Positions 1 through 9,453 are shown, counted from the stretch's first letter. The stretch: 64,000 nt of DNA from Actinopolyspora lacussalsi (GCA_030803735.1 JAURUC010000001.1:3737501-3801500); one strand, 5' to 3'. Program-made: numbers and translations. The notes: generated by a model not told the origin, from the letters alone.

Positions 1-1303
1 CCGTGTACATCCAGACACCGTCCACTCCCGAGGGGTTGGGATTCGGGGCCACCACGAACGGCTGGCGCCCCATCTCGGTGAAGATCCAACCGAACACGTT
101 GGCGAGGAACGGGGTGGCGATGGACGCCAGTGCCAGCGGTCCCCACAGCCGCCCGCGCGGGAACCTGCCGCCCCTGGTGAACCAGAGCGCCCCCAGGGCG
201 GCCAGCGCCGAGACGGCGCCGAAGCCGATCATGAACCGGAATCCCCAGTAGGTGACCGGCAGGTTCGGCTGGTACTCGATCCGCTCGCCCGCGAGCTCGC
301 CCAACCTGGGGTCGTCCGGGTAGTGCGTGCCGTACTTCTCCGCGTACTCGCCCTGCAGCTGCTGCACGCCCTTGACCTCGGTGCTGAAGTCCCCGTGGGC
401 CAGGTAGGACAGCATGAACGGCACGGTGATGCTCTTGACGCTCTCGCAGTCGGGGCGGCTGACGTCGCCGTAGGCGAAGACCGAGAAGCTGGCGGGCTGT
501 TCGGTGTGGCACAACGCCTCCGCCGAGGCCATCTTGAGCGGTTGCTGCTCGAACATCAGCTTGCCCTGGATGTCGCCGGAGATCGCCAGCCCCACGAAGG
601 AGAACAGCGCCACCCACGCGCCGACCCGCATCGACTTGTGCCAGACCCGGCGGTCCTCGTCGTGCGGCATGCCCTGCCGGTCGCGCTTCCAGACCTTCCA
701 CGCGGCGATACCGAGCACGAACGTGCCCGCCACCGCGAAGCACCCGAATATCGTGTGCGGGAAGGCCGCGAGCAGGGTGTTGTTGGTCAGCACGGCCCAG
801 ATCGAGCTCAGCCGGGGCTCCCCGTCGACCATCTCGACACCGACCGGGTGCTGCATCCACGAGTTGGCGGCCAGGATGAAGTAGGCCGAAGCCACGGTGG
901 CCAGCGAGAACGCCCAGGCGCAGGCCAGGTGCACCCGTTTGGACAGCCGGTCCCACCCGAAGATCCACAGACCGAGGAAGACCGATTCGACGAAGAAGGC
1001 GACGATGCCTTCCATGGCCAGCGGCGCCCCGAAGACGTCGCCCACGAACCTGGAGTACTCGCTCCAGGCCATGCCGAACTGGAACTCCTGCACGATGCCG
1101 GTCACCACGCCCATGGCGAAGTTGACCATCATGAGCTTGCCCCAGAACTTGGTCATCTTCAGGTACCGCTCGTTACCGGTGCGGTACCAGGCGGTCTGCA
1201 TTCCCGCGACGAGGATCGCGAGTCCGATCGTCAACGGGACCATCAGGAAGTGATAAACCGTCGTGATCCCGAACTGCCACCTGGCGATGTCGAGGAGATC
1301 CAC
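1..1303 (-). CDS. cydA: Cytochrome bd ubiquinol oxidase subunit I, truncated by window edge
   Basis: Heme-bearing subunit of the cytochrome bd quinol oxidase, an integral membrane terminal oxidase reducing O2 to water. The GTG start at 1303 gives VDLLDIARWQFG, the usual CydA opening, with the heme b595 ligand His at about residue 18 in TTVYHF. The stretch GRQPFV near residue 415 is the conserved GRQPW-type motif close to the C-terminus. About 434 residues are present and the last few dozen lie beyond position 1, where cydB would be expected. A GGAG lies about 14 bases before the start. The family call is firm; the true C-terminus is not visible. Confidence 0.93.
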   Translation of the reverse strand, partial: MDLLDIARWQFGITTVYHFLMVPLTIGLAILVAGMQTAWYRTGNERYLKMTKFWGKLMMVNFAMGVVTGIVQEFQFGMAWSEYSRFVGDVFGAPLAMEGIVAFFVESVFLGLWIFGWDRLSKRVHLACAWAFSLATVASAYFILAANSWMQHPVGVEMVDGEPRLSSIWAVLTNNTLLAAFPHTIFGCFAVAGTFVLGIAAWKVWKRDRQGMPHDEDRRVWHKSMRVGAWVALFSFVGLAISGDIQGKLMFEQQPLKMASAEALCHTEQPASFSVFAYGDVSRPDCESVKSITVPFMLSYLAHGDFSTEVKGVQQLQGEYAEKYGTHYPDDPRLGELAGERIEYQPNLPVTYWGFRFMIGFGAVSALAALGALWFTRGGRFPRGRLWGPLALASIATPFLANVFGWIFTEMGRQPFVVAPNPNPSGVDGVWMYT

Positions 1304-1830
1304 GCGTACCAGCCTGCTCCCGAGCCGACGGGAATTGCAGGACAAATCGTCCTCATTCCCTCGGACGAGGGTCCTGGCGGCGACCGGGACGTTGGTCCTG
1401 ACAGGGGAGGACCTGTAGCCCGATTCGGGGTGAATCGCGCCGCGGTCAGGTGAGTGGGAAGGGCTTCACCCACGAATGAACGGAATTCTCACTCCGAAAT
1501 CCGCCGTTGTAAACCGTCCGTCCGAAATTCCGCCGAAGAAGCCGCCCCGATTCGCGGCCCCGGGGACCACTTCAGTCCGCACCGGCACCGTCGATTTCTC
1601 GCGAAATCGCCGCGCCCCTTCGACGCGAGCCGAGCCCCGATCACCCCCCCGGCAGGGCCGAGCTCCCACCACTCACGCAGTCGGCACCCCCGCGGGTTCT
1701 CCCGTGCGGCTCTCGCGAGGAAGGCCCGACGTTGTGTAGATCGCTACCCGATGTCGGGCCTCCCCGGAGCGAGAGCCGTGCGAGAGGTTCCGCCACGAAA
1801 CCAGCTACGCAGACCGAGCCGGCAATTCGA
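1304..1830. repeat. Intergenic region with one NBS-like palindrome and a family A hairpin
   Basis: This 527-bp gap separates the cydA start from the end of the IclR gene. Bases 1304-1590 would hold the cydA promoter but I see no clear operator. The palindrome GATTTCTCGCGAAATC sits at 1593-1608. The 72-nt family A hairpin is at 1707-1778: outer arms CGGCTCTCGC and GCGAGAGCCG, inner arms GGCCCGAC and GTCGGGCC, apex GTAG-ATCG-CTAC. The same palindrome-spacer-hairpin arrangement recurs at 35282-35621. No convincing gene is present. Confidence 0.7.
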
Positions 1831-2532
1831 CTACCCGAGAGCGTCGGAGACGGCGGAACAGGTGCGTACGACGAGGGGCCCGACCTCGTCCGGCGAGAGC
1901 GGCTCCATGGCCACCACGCCCACGCTGGCGCGCAGGCCGGGCACACCACGCACGGGTGCGGCGACCCCGTACGCCCCCGGCTGGAGCTCACCCACGCTGG
2001 CCACCCACTTCGGCCCCTCCTCCGAGAGGTCCACGGCGCGACCCGCCGCGCCGCGCTGCACGGAATGTCTGGTGCCCACGCGGTAGGAGACGTGATAGCT
2101 CGTCCAGGACGGTTCGACCACGGCGATGGCCTGTGCCTCGTTGCCGTCGGCGACGGTGAGGTGAACCGTGGCCCCCACGCGTTCCGCCAGGGCGCGCAGC
2201 GCGGGCAGTGCCGCGAACCGCAGTTGCGGCACCACCTTGCCCGCCAACCACAGCACGCCGAGACCGAGCCGAACCTTGGAACCCTCGCGCCGCACCAGAC
2301 CACGACTCTGCAACGGGCCCAGCAGCCGATACACCGCCGCCCTGCTGACGCCGACGATGGTGGCGAGATCGCTGATGGTGGGTGCCTCACTGTCGGCATC
2401 GGCCACCGCCTGCAGCAGGTTGAGGCCGCGCTCCAGCGTCAGCGAACTCTCCTTCGTCTGAGTGGCTCCGGCGGGCTCCCGCTCGGGATCCGGAGTGGGA
2501 TCCCCGGCGGATCGGGCCGAGCTCGTGCTCAT
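1831..2532 (-). CDS. IclR-family transcriptional regulator next to homogentisate genes
   Basis: A 233-residue IclR-type regulator. The winged helix-turn-helix at about residues 30-90 includes ISDLATIVGVSRAAVYRLL, followed by an effector-binding domain. I chose the ATG at 2532 because GGAGGTGA lies just upstream; a more distal ATG at 2604 would run into fahA. It is codirectional with fahA, whose stop is at 2537, only a few bases away, so the two are probably cotranscribed. IclR proteins often control aromatic catabolism, so control of the hmgA/fahA locus is a reasonable inference. The ligand is unknown, possibly homogentisate. Confidence 0.85.
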   Translation of the reverse strand: MSTSSARSAGDPTPDPEREPAGATQTKESSLTLERGLNLLQAVADADSEAPTISDLATIVGVSRAAVYRLLGPLQSRGLVRREGSKVRLGLGVLWLAGKVVPQLRFAALPALRALAERVGATVHLTVADGNEAQAIAVVEPSWTSYHVSYRVGTRHSVQRGAAGRAVDLSEEGPKWVASVGELQPGAYGVAAPVRGVPGLRASVGVVAMEPLSPDEVGPLVVRTCSAVSDALG

Positions 2533-2536
2533 CGGG

Positions 2537-3742
2537 TCACCTCCGAACCGCGGGCAGCACCGTGCCGGACACATCCCCCAGCCCGACCGGACGGCCGTGC
2601 TCACCGGGCGCCGTGGCGCTGATCGTCACGCGGTCGCCGTCCTGCAGGAAGGTGCGCTGCTCGCCGTCCTCCAGCGTAACGGGATCGGAGCCGCCCCAGC
2701 TGAGTTCGAGCAGGCATCCCCGCTGATCGGGCTCCGGACCCGAAACCGTACCGGAGGCGAACAGATCGCCCGGTCGCACCGTGCTGCCGTTGACGGTCAG
2801 GTGCGCCAACTGCTGCGCGGGCGACCAGTACATCTCCGCGAAGGGCGGTCGGGACAGCAGGGTGTCGTTGCACCGCACCTCCAAACGCAGATCCAGACCC
2901 CACGGCCGATCCTCGACGAGGTAGTCCAGCAGCTGGTGATCATAGCCGGTGGTGGGGACCCGGGCCTGTTCCAGTGCCGCGAGCGGGGTGATCCAGCCCG
3001 ACATCGAGGTCGCGAACGACTTGGCCAGGAACGGCCCCAGCGGCTGGTACTCCCAGGACTGGATGTCGCGGGCGGACCAGTCGTTGACGAGCACCGCCCC
3101 GAGGACGTGCTCGGCGAAGTCCTCGGTCTCGATCGACGTGGCGGGTTCACCGCCGCAGACGAAGCCCACCTCCGCCTCGAAGTCGAGCCTGCGGGTGGGC
3201 CCGAACACCGGGGTGGGGTCACCGGAGACGCGGCGCTGCCCGTTGGGGCGGGCCACGTCCGTTCCGGAGACCACCACGGTGCCGGAGCGGCCGTGGTAGC
3301 CGACCGGCAGGTGCGTCCAGTTCGGCAGCAACGGTTCCGCTTCGCGGCGGAATATCTTGCCGACGTTCTCGGCGTGGTGCCGTGAGGAGTAGAAGTCGGC
3401 GAAGTCGGCCACGGTGAACGGCATCAGCTGGGTGTGCCAGTCGGTGCGGATCAACTCGGCGCCCTTGGGACGTGAGTCCGCCCCGACCAGCTCCAGCAGG
3501 CGTTCCCGCAGCTCGCGCCAGGCCGCCGGTCCCGCCGCGAGCAGCGGATCCAACGAGTCACCGGAGACGAGCTCACCCACCCGCGGGCCGAGCTCGTCGG
3601 CGACGCCCCGCAGCGGGACGGCGTGTTTGCCCACCCGCACGGCCACCGTCGGCCCCTTGGCGGTGCCCAGCACGCCGTAAGGCAGTGTCTGCGGCCCGAA
3701 CGGGCGGTCCGGCGCGAACTCTGGGTCCTCGATCCAGGTCAC
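2537..3742 (-). CDS. fahA: Fumarylacetoacetase
   Basis: Hydrolyses fumarylacetoacetate to fumarate and acetoacetate, the last step of tyrosine/homogentisate breakdown. The 401-residue product has the FAH N-terminal SH3-like domain followed by the catalytic domain. Visible family motifs are DFYSSRHHAENV, YHGRSGTVVVSGT, the acidic metal-ligand region EAEVGFVCGG and NDWSARDIQSWEYQPLGPF. The GTG start at 3742 overlaps the stop of the upstream gene by 4 bases (GTGA), indicating translational coupling. hmgA lies divergently beyond that partner gene. Length and motifs are normal. Confidence 0.95.
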   Translation of the reverse strand: MTWIEDPEFAPDRPFGPQTLPYGVLGTAKGPTVAVRVGKHAVPLRGVADELGPRVGELVSGDSLDPLLAAGPAAWRELRERLLELVGADSRPKGAELIRTDWHTQLMPFTVADFADFYSSRHHAENVGKIFRREAEPLLPNWTHLPVGYHGRSGTVVVSGTDVARPNGQRRVSGDPTPVFGPTRRLDFEAEVGFVCGGEPATSIETEDFAEHVLGAVLVNDWSARDIQSWEYQPLGPFLAKSFATSMSGWITPLAALEQARVPTTGYDHQLLDYLVEDRPWGLDLRLEVRCNDTLLSRPPFAEMYWSPAQQLAHLTVNGSTVRPGDLFASGTVSGPEPDQRGCLLELSWGGSDPVTLEDGEQRTFLQDGDRVTISATAPGEHGRPVGLGDVSGTVLPAVRR

Positions 3743-4611
3743 AACAGTTCCAACTCGACGAGATCGGACACGGGATCGGTGGGCGAAGTCGCCCCGTACG
3801 AGGAGAACACGCTCCGGACCGCCTTCGCCGCCTCGTCGGAGAGCGAGCACGCCTCCTCGGTCAGTGCCCGCTCGTCGGTGCTGGCCAGGGCCGCGCGCAC
3901 GTCCTGGCCGGACAGGGCGCGCCCCACGGCCACCAGCAGGTTCAGGAAACCGTGGTGCGGAAAGCCGGTCTCCGAGTCGGTACGGCGCACCGCGCGGGGC
4001 ATTCCGGCGGTCACCTTGAACGGAACCTCCAGCGTGGTGGCCACGGCCAGGAACTCGGCCACGACGTCGACACCGGGGAAGGACTCGACGGTCTGACCTC
4101 CCGACCGCAGTTTCGGCCAGCAGCCGAACTCGGCGACCCGACGAACCCCGTCGAGCCACCCCTCACCACGTCGTGGTTCGACGACGCGAACCACGTCCTC
4201 CGGGACGAACTCGGAAACGCGTTCCAGCCAGACGTCGTCGACCTCGGACGGTCCGGGCATCTCGACCATTCGGAGCGAGAGCAGTTCGTGGCGTCCCTCG
4301 ATGATCGAGAGCGCCTTCGGCACCTCGCCGAGTCCGGTGTCGCAGACCAGCGACATGGGAACGGGTTCGGCCGGTTTGGCCTTGGCCAGTTCGGTGATCA
4401 GTTCCGGCAGGCGGGAGACCTGGCAGAGGATCGGCCCCAGCAACCCCGCGTACTCGCCGTCCCGCGCACGCAGGTGTTCCTCAACCGCCTGAGCGACGGA
4501 CGCGTTGGCGGGCGGGAACAGCGAGGCATCGTCCACCAGACGTGCGAACAGGGGCGGAATACCGCGCGGACCGGGCGCGTGGAGTTCAACAGCGCTTGAC
4601 ACGAGTGTCAC
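3739..4611 (-). CDS. Conserved protein of unknown function in the homogentisate operon
   Basis: A product of about 290 residues that I cannot assign to a named family. It lies between divergent hmgA and fahA and its stop overlaps the fahA start, so it is almost certainly part of tyrosine degradation. It shows alternating hydrophobic and charged segments (PPLFARLVDDASLFPP near the N-terminus; PFKVTAGMPRAVRR and GFPHHGFLNLLVAVGRAL later), no signal peptide and no membrane segment. The window has no recognisable maleylacetoacetate isomerase, the step between HmgA and FahA, so this gene is a candidate for it or for an accessory role. Start is GTG at 4611 or GTG at 4602; both are possible. Confidence 0.75.
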   Translation of the reverse strand: MTLVSSAVELHAPGPRGIPPLFARLVDDASLFPPANASVAQAVEEHLRARDGEYAGLLGPILCQVSRLPELITELAKAKPAEPVPMSLVCDTGLGEVPKALSIIEGRHELLSLRMVEMPGPSEVDDVWLERVSEFVPEDVVRVVEPRRGEGWLDGVRRVAEFGCWPKLRSGGQTVESFPGVDVVAEFLAVATTLEVPFKVTAGMPRAVRRTDSETGFPHHGFLNLLVAVGRALSGQDVRAALASTDERALTEEACSLSDEAAKAVRSVFSSYGATSPTDPVSDLVELELL

Positions 4612-4774
4612 GCTAATGCCGTGCCGGGCAGTGAACAAAAGTGTCCGCAAAACGAACGCCTTGCGGGATTGTCCGATTCGCCGCCGATTCGGGGCGAAGA
4701 GGTGACCGTTGGGCGATCAGTCCTGTGTTTTCGCAGCGCTCGGCTTTGCCGCGCTCGATCGACCGGAGGCCGGT

Positions 4775-5962
4775 ATGCCGTACTACCGCCAAGTGGGTGA
4801 GATTCCGCGCAAGAGGCACACGCGGTTCCGTCAACCGGACGGCAGCCTCTACGCCGAGGAACTGATGGGAATCGAAGGGTTCTCCTCGGAGTCGGCCCTG
4901 CTGTATCACCGCGGACTGCCCACCGCGGTCGTCGCGGCCGAAGCGGTTGCCGAACAGGGACGTGCCACCGAGCCCAACCTGCCGCTCCGGCCACGGCACT
5001 TCCGTACCGGCGAGCTCGCGTTCCCGCGTGGCGAGGCCGGGAGCGACGCGGTCACCGGGCGCAGGCTGCTGTTCGGCAACAGCGACGTGTCGATCTGCTT
5101 CGCGGTGCCCGACACCACGAGCCCGCTCTACCGCAACGCGACCGGTGACGAGCTGTGCTACGTGCAGCACGGCTCGGCACGGTTCGAGACGATCTACGGA
5201 GCCCTGGAGGTCGCCGAGGGCGACTACGTCCTGCTGCCCGCCTCCACCACGTACCGGGTGGTGCCGCTGGGCGAACGACCTCCCCGGCTGTACCTCGTGG
5301 AAGCCACCGGACACATCGGCCCGCCCAAGCGCTATCTCAGCGCCAAGGGGCAGTTCCTGGAGAGCTCCCCGTACTGCGAACGGGACCTGCGCGGTCCCAC
5401 GGAGCCGCTGCTGCTGGAGGGCGAGCACGTGGACGTGCTGGTTCGGCACCACGACGGCCTCACCCGGATGACGTACGAGCATCACCCGTTCGACGTGGTC
5501 GGCTGGGACGGCTGCCTGTATCCGTGGGTGTTCAACATCGCCGACTTCGAACCGATCACCGGACGCATCCACCAGCCGCCCCCGGTGCACCAGACCTTCG
5601 AGGGGCCGAACTTCGTGGTGTGCTCGTTCTGCCCCCGCAAGGTGGACTACCACCCGGACTCGATCCCGGTGCCGTACAACCACGCCAATGTGGACTCCGA
5701 CGAGCTGATGTTCTACGTGGGTGGGAACTACGAGGCGCGGAAGGGCTCCGGAATCGGCATCGGCTCGCTGTCGCTGCACCCCTCCGGGTGCAGCCACGGG
5801 CCGCAACCGGGTGCGGCGGAGGCGTCGCTGGGCGCGGAGCGGTTCGACGAGACGGCCGTCATGATCGACACCTTCCGGCCGTTGCGGTTGGGTGAGGCAG
5901 CCACCGCATCCGAGGACCCCACCTACTACCGCAGCTGGGTGACCAACAAGCCGGACAACTGA
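4775..5962 (+). CDS. hmgA: Homogentisate 1,2-dioxygenase
   Basis: Non-heme iron dioxygenase opening the ring of homogentisate to maleylacetoacetate. The ATG at 4775 (MPYYRQVGEIPRKRH) is preceded by GGAGG about 6 bases away, so the upstream in-frame extension is not used. The 395-residue cupin-fold protein keeps the C-terminal region with iron-binding histidines and glutamate: HQTFEGPNF, YNHANVDSDELMFYVGG and HPSGCSHGPQPG. It is divergent from the unknown gene plus fahA; the shared 163-bp gap should hold both promoters. Length matches bacterial HmgA of the shorter type. Confidence 0.95.
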   Translation: MPYYRQVGEIPRKRHTRFRQPDGSLYAEELMGIEGFSSESALLYHRGLPTAVVAAEAVAEQGRATEPNLPLRPRHFRTGELAFPRGEAGSDAVTGRRLLFGNSDVSICFAVPDTTSPLYRNATGDELCYVQHGSARFETIYGALEVAEGDYVLLPASTTYRVVPLGERPPRLYLVEATGHIGPPKRYLSAKGQFLESSPYCERDLRGPTEPLLLEGEHVDVLVRHHDGLTRMTYEHHPFDVVGWDGCLYPWVFNIADFEPITGRIHQPPPVHQTFEGPNFVVCSFCPRKVDYHPDSIPVPYNHANVDSDELMFYVGGNYEARKGSGIGIGSLSLHPSGCSHGPQPGAAEASLGAERFDETAVMIDTFRPLRLGEAATASEDPTYYRSWVTNKPDN

Positions 5963-6434
5963 GCAGGTCGGCTCGTGTTCCGCAGCTGGTTGCGTGGCGG
6001 AACCTCTCGTACGGCTCTCGCCGTGTTGCTGTGCCGGTTGCTCTGGCGCGGTGGTCGGGTAGCCGGCACGTGAGTCGGCGCCTTGCTGTGTTGGGCCGGC
6101 TCTTGAGTAGCGACCTACGCGGCGAGCGGCCCGGTCTTGCAATGCATCCGACTCACGCACCGGGGACAATCGCGCTGCGAACCGCACGGTCGCTTCCCGG
6201 CGAGGGTTCCGGGACCGGCGATTTCGCGAGAAATCTACGCCCACGGGGCCACACCGCCCCCAGTGGACCGTCGATTTCGCGAGAGATCGACGGCGCCCCG
6301 GCCCCGGTCGACAGCGCGGTACACCGCACGCGGTTCCGCCACGCGGCGATCCCTGATCGGGTCACTTCCACAACGGCGTCGACTGGGTTAGGGTTACCTA
6401 ATAAGTCCTGCTGTGCCGCCTCTGGAGGTGAGCG
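5963..6434. repeat. Intergenic composite repeat: partial A, family B hairpin, paired palindromes, then iron box
   Basis: This 472-bp gap between hmgA and the DUF2470 gene is mostly repeat. A truncated family A left arm lies around 5985-6025. The family B hairpin is at 6070-6156, with outer arms GTGAGTCGG and CCGACTCAC, inner arms GGGCCG and CGGCCC, and apex GTAG-CGAC-CTAC at 6107-6118. Palindromes follow at 6220-6235 and 6273-6288, 53 bp apart; the second has one imperfect base. The region from the B hairpin into the first palindrome is similar to 26300-26682. No gene is seen. Confidence 0.7.
6386..6401 (+). promoter_or_regulatory. Probable DtxR/IdeR iron box
   Basis: GGTTAGGGTTACCTAA matches 14 of 16 positions of the right-hand part of the classical actinobacterial iron box TTAGGTTAGGCTAACCTAA (recalled consensus). 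It contains the inverted halves TTAGG and CCTAA and lies 34 bp before the ATG of the DUF2470 gene, where an iron-loaded repressor would block transcription. The match is by eye. Confidence 0.6.
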
Positions 6435-7205
6435 ATGCCCGAGACCGCTCGCACGCCCGCGAAGCCCGATGCCGCCGAACGTGCCCGCACGATCGCCAAA
6501 CGGGGCGGCAGAGCGGCGGTACAGCCCTCCGGAAACGACGCCGAACGGGTTCAACCGCTGCTGCACCACGTCCACCGGGACGGCACCGCCACGGTGCTGC
6601 TCTCGGACGGGCACCCCCTTGTCGCGGCGGTCTGGCAGGCTCCGCGCGGCGAGTTCGGTGCCGTGCTGGAGGTGGCCGACTCCGCCCCGGTACGGCTGCG
6701 TGAACCGGTGCGCGGGCTGATCTGGCTGACCGGATGGCTGCGTGTCCCGGACAGCGGTGAACGCCACGAACGGGTACTGCAGATCGCGGAGGAACGCCCC
6801 GACCCGCGACTGCTGGACGTCGGGCACGGCGTGACCGCACTGCGGTTGGAGGCCGTCTCGCTGGTACTCGCGGATTCCGAGGAGACCAGCTCGATCGACT
6901 CCGCCGAGTTCGCCGCCTCGCGGCCGGATCCGTTCTGCCTCTACGAGGACGGCTGGCTGCGGCACCTGGAACTCTCCCACCGTGACGTGGTCGGACTGCT
7001 CACCCGCTACTTGCCGGAGCGGTTGCGGGGCGGGCACGTGCGGCCGCTGGGGTTGGACCGCTACGGAGTACGGCTCCGGGTGGAATCGGCGGACGGCGAC
7101 CACGACGTCCGGCTCGGGTTCTCCCGTGCCGTGGAGGACTCCGAGCAGCTCGGCGCCGAACTGCGGCGGTTGATGGGATGCCCGTTCCCGGCGGAGCAGC
7201 GGTGA
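6435..7205 (+). CDS. DUF2470 domain protein, HugZ/PNPOx-like, probably iron regulated
   Basis: A 256-residue protein with an N-terminal split-barrel (pyridoxamine oxidase-like) region, including GTATVLLSDGHPLVAAVWQA, and a C-terminal DUF2470 domain (HLELSHRDVVGLLTRYLPER through PLGLDRYGVRLRV). Relatives include heme-handling or heme-degrading HugZ-type proteins. The start is fixed by GGAGGTGA 4 bases before the ATG. The iron box immediately upstream suggests expression when iron is scarce, consistent with heme-iron use. A haem-ligand residue cannot be identified from sequence alone, so catalytic activity is inference. Confidence 0.75.
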   Translation: MPETARTPAKPDAAERARTIAKRGGRAAVQPSGNDAERVQPLLHHVHRDGTATVLLSDGHPLVAAVWQAPRGEFGAVLEVADSAPVRLREPVRGLIWLTGWLRVPDSGERHERVLQIAEERPDPRLLDVGHGVTALRLEAVSLVLADSEETSSIDSAEFAASRPDPFCLYEDGWLRHLELSHRDVVGLLTRYLPERLRGGHVRPLGLDRYGVRLRVESADGDHDVRLGFSRAVEDSEQLGAELRRLMGCPFPAEQR

Positions 7206-7312
7206 CCGCGCGGAGTTGATCGAGCGGCGGCGGTCGCGCGGTCGTCTCGGCTCCGCCGTTCGGAAGGGCACGGCGACGCTATCGGAGAACAACGGTCAGT
7301 AGGGTTTCCGGG

Positions 7313-8140
7313 GTGAGCACCAGTCACGGTCCCGCCTCGCCGCGTTCCTGGTTACTGCCGAACCGACCCGATGAGCCGGCCCGGCTCACCGATCCGGGCA
7401 AGCGCAGGGCGATCGTCGTCGAGCTGATCATCGTCTTCGCGATCACGCTCGGCATGGCGGGGTTGCAGAGCCTGCTTTCCCTGCTGGACGCGCTGTTGCG
7501 TCCCGAGTCGCTGGACCAGCAGGCGGTGGCGATCAACGCCTCCCAGGCGCGGTTGGGACTGCTGGACCTGCTGGAGCAGCTGCTGGGTGTGCTGCGCCTG
7601 TTCGCCTGGGCCGCTCTCGGCGTCTACCTGCTGTGGCAGGGCGGTGTCGCGCTGCGAAACGTGGGTTTCGACAACAGCAGGCCGGGGCGGGACCTCGCGG
7701 GAGGTGCCGGGCTGGCCGCCCTGATAGGCATCCCCGGCCTGGGGCTTTACCTGGTGGCGCACTCGTTGGGACTGAACCTGGCCGTGCAGCCGACGACCCT
7801 GGACGAGGCGTGGTGGCGGGCTCCGGTCCTGGTGCTGTCGGCGTTGGGCAACGCCGCGGCCGAGGAAGTGCTGGTGGTCTGCTACCTGCTCACACGACTG
7901 CGGCAGCTGGGTGCCACCGAGAACCGCGCACTGTGGATCTCGGCGGTGCTGCGCGGCTCGTACCACCTGTACCAGGGGTTCGGCGGGTTCGTGGGCAACG
8001 TGGTCATGGGGCTGGTCTACGGCCGGGTGTGGCAGCGCACCAACCGGATCCACGCGCTGATCATCGGGCACGCGTTGATCGACGTCGTCGCCTTCGTCGG
8101 CTATGCCCTGTTGCGCGACCAGGTGGGTTGGCTGCCCTGA
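7313..8140 (+). CDS. CPBP-family intramembrane metalloprotease (CAAX/Abi)
   Basis: A 275-residue integral membrane protein with several hydrophobic helices. The glutamate-glutamate motif is AAEEVLVVCYLLTRL (about residues 182-196), followed by RGSYHLYQG with the conserved His, and IIGHALIDVVAFVGYALL with a second His and Asp. These are motifs 1-3 of the CPBP/Abi family, which cleave or modify membrane-embedded substrates. The usual EExxxR arginine is shifted or replaced by the Y/T/R region, a common variation. The GTG start at 7313 gives a charged N-terminus before the first helix. Substrate unknown. Confidence 0.85.
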   Translation: MSTSHGPASPRSWLLPNRPDEPARLTDPGKRRAIVVELIIVFAITLGMAGLQSLLSLLDALLRPESLDQQAVAINASQARLGLLDLLEQLLGVLRLFAWAALGVYLLWQGGVALRNVGFDNSRPGRDLAGGAGLAALIGIPGLGLYLVAHSLGLNLAVQPTTLDEAWWRAPVLVLSALGNAAAEEVLVVCYLLTRLRQLGATENRALWISAVLRGSYHLYQGFGGFVGNVVMGLVYGRVWQRTNRIHALIIGHALIDVVAFVGYALLRDQVGWLP

Positions 8141-8253
8141 TCGCACACCCCGGCACAACGAACCGTTCCCATCATGCCGGAATCGGTTAACGATCCGTCG
8201 AATTTCGCGTCGGATGCGGCTATTCTCGCTCGATACGGCTAGGCTGCGGGACC

Positions 8254-9453
8254 GTGACAACCCCACACGTGACGAGCGAAGTCGGCCCGCTGCGCACCGT
8301 GCTGCTGCACCGCCCCGGCGGTGAGCTCAAGCGGCTCACCCCGCGCAACAACGACCAACTGCTGTTCGACGCGATTCCCTGGGTGGACCGTGCCGAGCAG
8401 GAGCACGACGCGTTCGCGGCGGTGCTGCGCGAGCAGGGCGTCGAGGTGCTGCTGCTCGACGAGCTGCTGTCCGAGGCGCTGCGCGACCCGAGGGCCCGCA
8501 CCGCGGCGCTGCACAGCGGCGTGGACGAACGCAGGTTGGGCGCCGAGGTGGCGGACACGCTGTGCTCCTACCTGTCCAGCATGGACGAGAAGACGCTCAC
8601 CGGCGTTCTGGTGGCGGGAATGACCTTCGAGGAACTTCCCGCCGCCGAGGGGCAGTCGCTGGTTCGCAGGATGCACCAGCCGCACGACTTCGCCATCGAC
8701 CCGCTGCCGAACCTGCTGTTCACCAGGGACTCCTCGGTGTGGATCGACGACAGGGTGGCGGTGACCTCGCTGGCGATGCCCGCGCGGATCCGCGAGTCCG
8801 CGCTGACCGACCTGGTCTACGCCTACCACCCCAGGTTCGCGCAGTCCGCCCGTGCCTACGGCGCGCACTCCGCCCCGGTCGAGGGCGGGGACGTGCTGCT
8901 GCTGGCGCCGGGCGTGGTGGCCGTGGGGGTCGGGGAGCGCACCACTCCCGCGGGCGCGGAGTCGCTGGCCCGATCGCTGTTCGCCGACGGCCTCGCGTAC
9001 ACCGTGCTCGCGGTGCCGATCACGCAGACCCGGGCCTCGATGCACCTGGACACGGTGTGCACGATGGTCGACCACGACGCGGTGCTGATGTATCCCGCGA
9101 TCCGCGATCACCTCACCGCCTACGTGCTGCGGCCAGCCGGTGAGGGCATCAAGGTGTCCGGCCCCGAGCCGTTCCTCCGTGCGGCCGCCGAAGCGATGGA
9201 ACTCGACCGGCTGCGGGTGGTCGACACCGGCCTCGATCCGGTCACCGCCGAGCGCGAGCAGTGGGAGGACGGCAACAACACGCTGGCGGTCTCCCCGGGA
9301 ACGCTGGTGGCCTACGAACGCAACGTGGAGACCAACGCGCGGCTGGAGGAAGCGGGCATCCAGGTGCTGCGCATCAGCGGTTCCGAACTCGGCTCCGGAC
9401 GCGGCGGTCCCCGCTGCATGTCCTCGCCGATCGTGCGGGATCCGCTGTACTGA
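8254..9453 (+). CDS. arcA: Arginine deiminase
   Basis: Hydrolyses arginine to citrulline and ammonia. The 399-residue protein has the guanidino-group-modifying fold: FTRDSSVWI, the [11 protein letters not shown] region with catalytic His, and the nucleophilic Cys at about residue 388 in [15 protein letters not shown]. The GTG start at 8254 follows the terminal position expected from [17 protein letters not shown]. No ornithine transcarbamylase or carbamate kinase lies nearby, so it is not in a classical arcABC operon and may serve nitrogen supply or acid tolerance. A single NBS-like palindrome sits in the gap just downstream. Confidence 0.95.
   Translation: MTTPHVTSEVGPLRTVLLHRPGGELKRLTPRNNDQLLFDAIPWVDRAEQEHDAFAAVLREQGVEVLLLDELLSEALRDPRARTAALHSGVDERRLGAEVADTLCSYLSSMDEKTLTGVLVAGMTFEELPAAEGQSLVRRMHQPHDFAIDPLPNLLFTRDSSVWIDDRVAVTSLAMPARIRESALTDLVYAYHPRFAQSARAYGAHSAPVEGGDVLLLAPGVVAVGVGERTTPAGAESLARSLFADGLAYTVLAVPITQTRASMHLDTVCTMVDHDAVLMYPAIRDHLTAYVLRPAGEGIKVSGPEPFLRAAAEAMELDRLRVVDTGLDPVTAEREQWEDGNNTLAVSPGTLVAYERNVETNARLEEAGIQVLRISGSELGSGRGGPRCMSSPIVRDPLY

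Noticed and set aside
323..1453. Long open reading frame on the forward strand over cydA
   Set aside because: It is the antisense shadow of cydA; its composition is Arg/His/Val-rich and has no family motif, while the reverse strand reads as CydA.
6053..6167. Family B as a tRNA or CRISPR-like repeat
   Set aside because: It does not fold as a cloverleaf, has no anticodon arm, and copies are single and far apart with no spacers.
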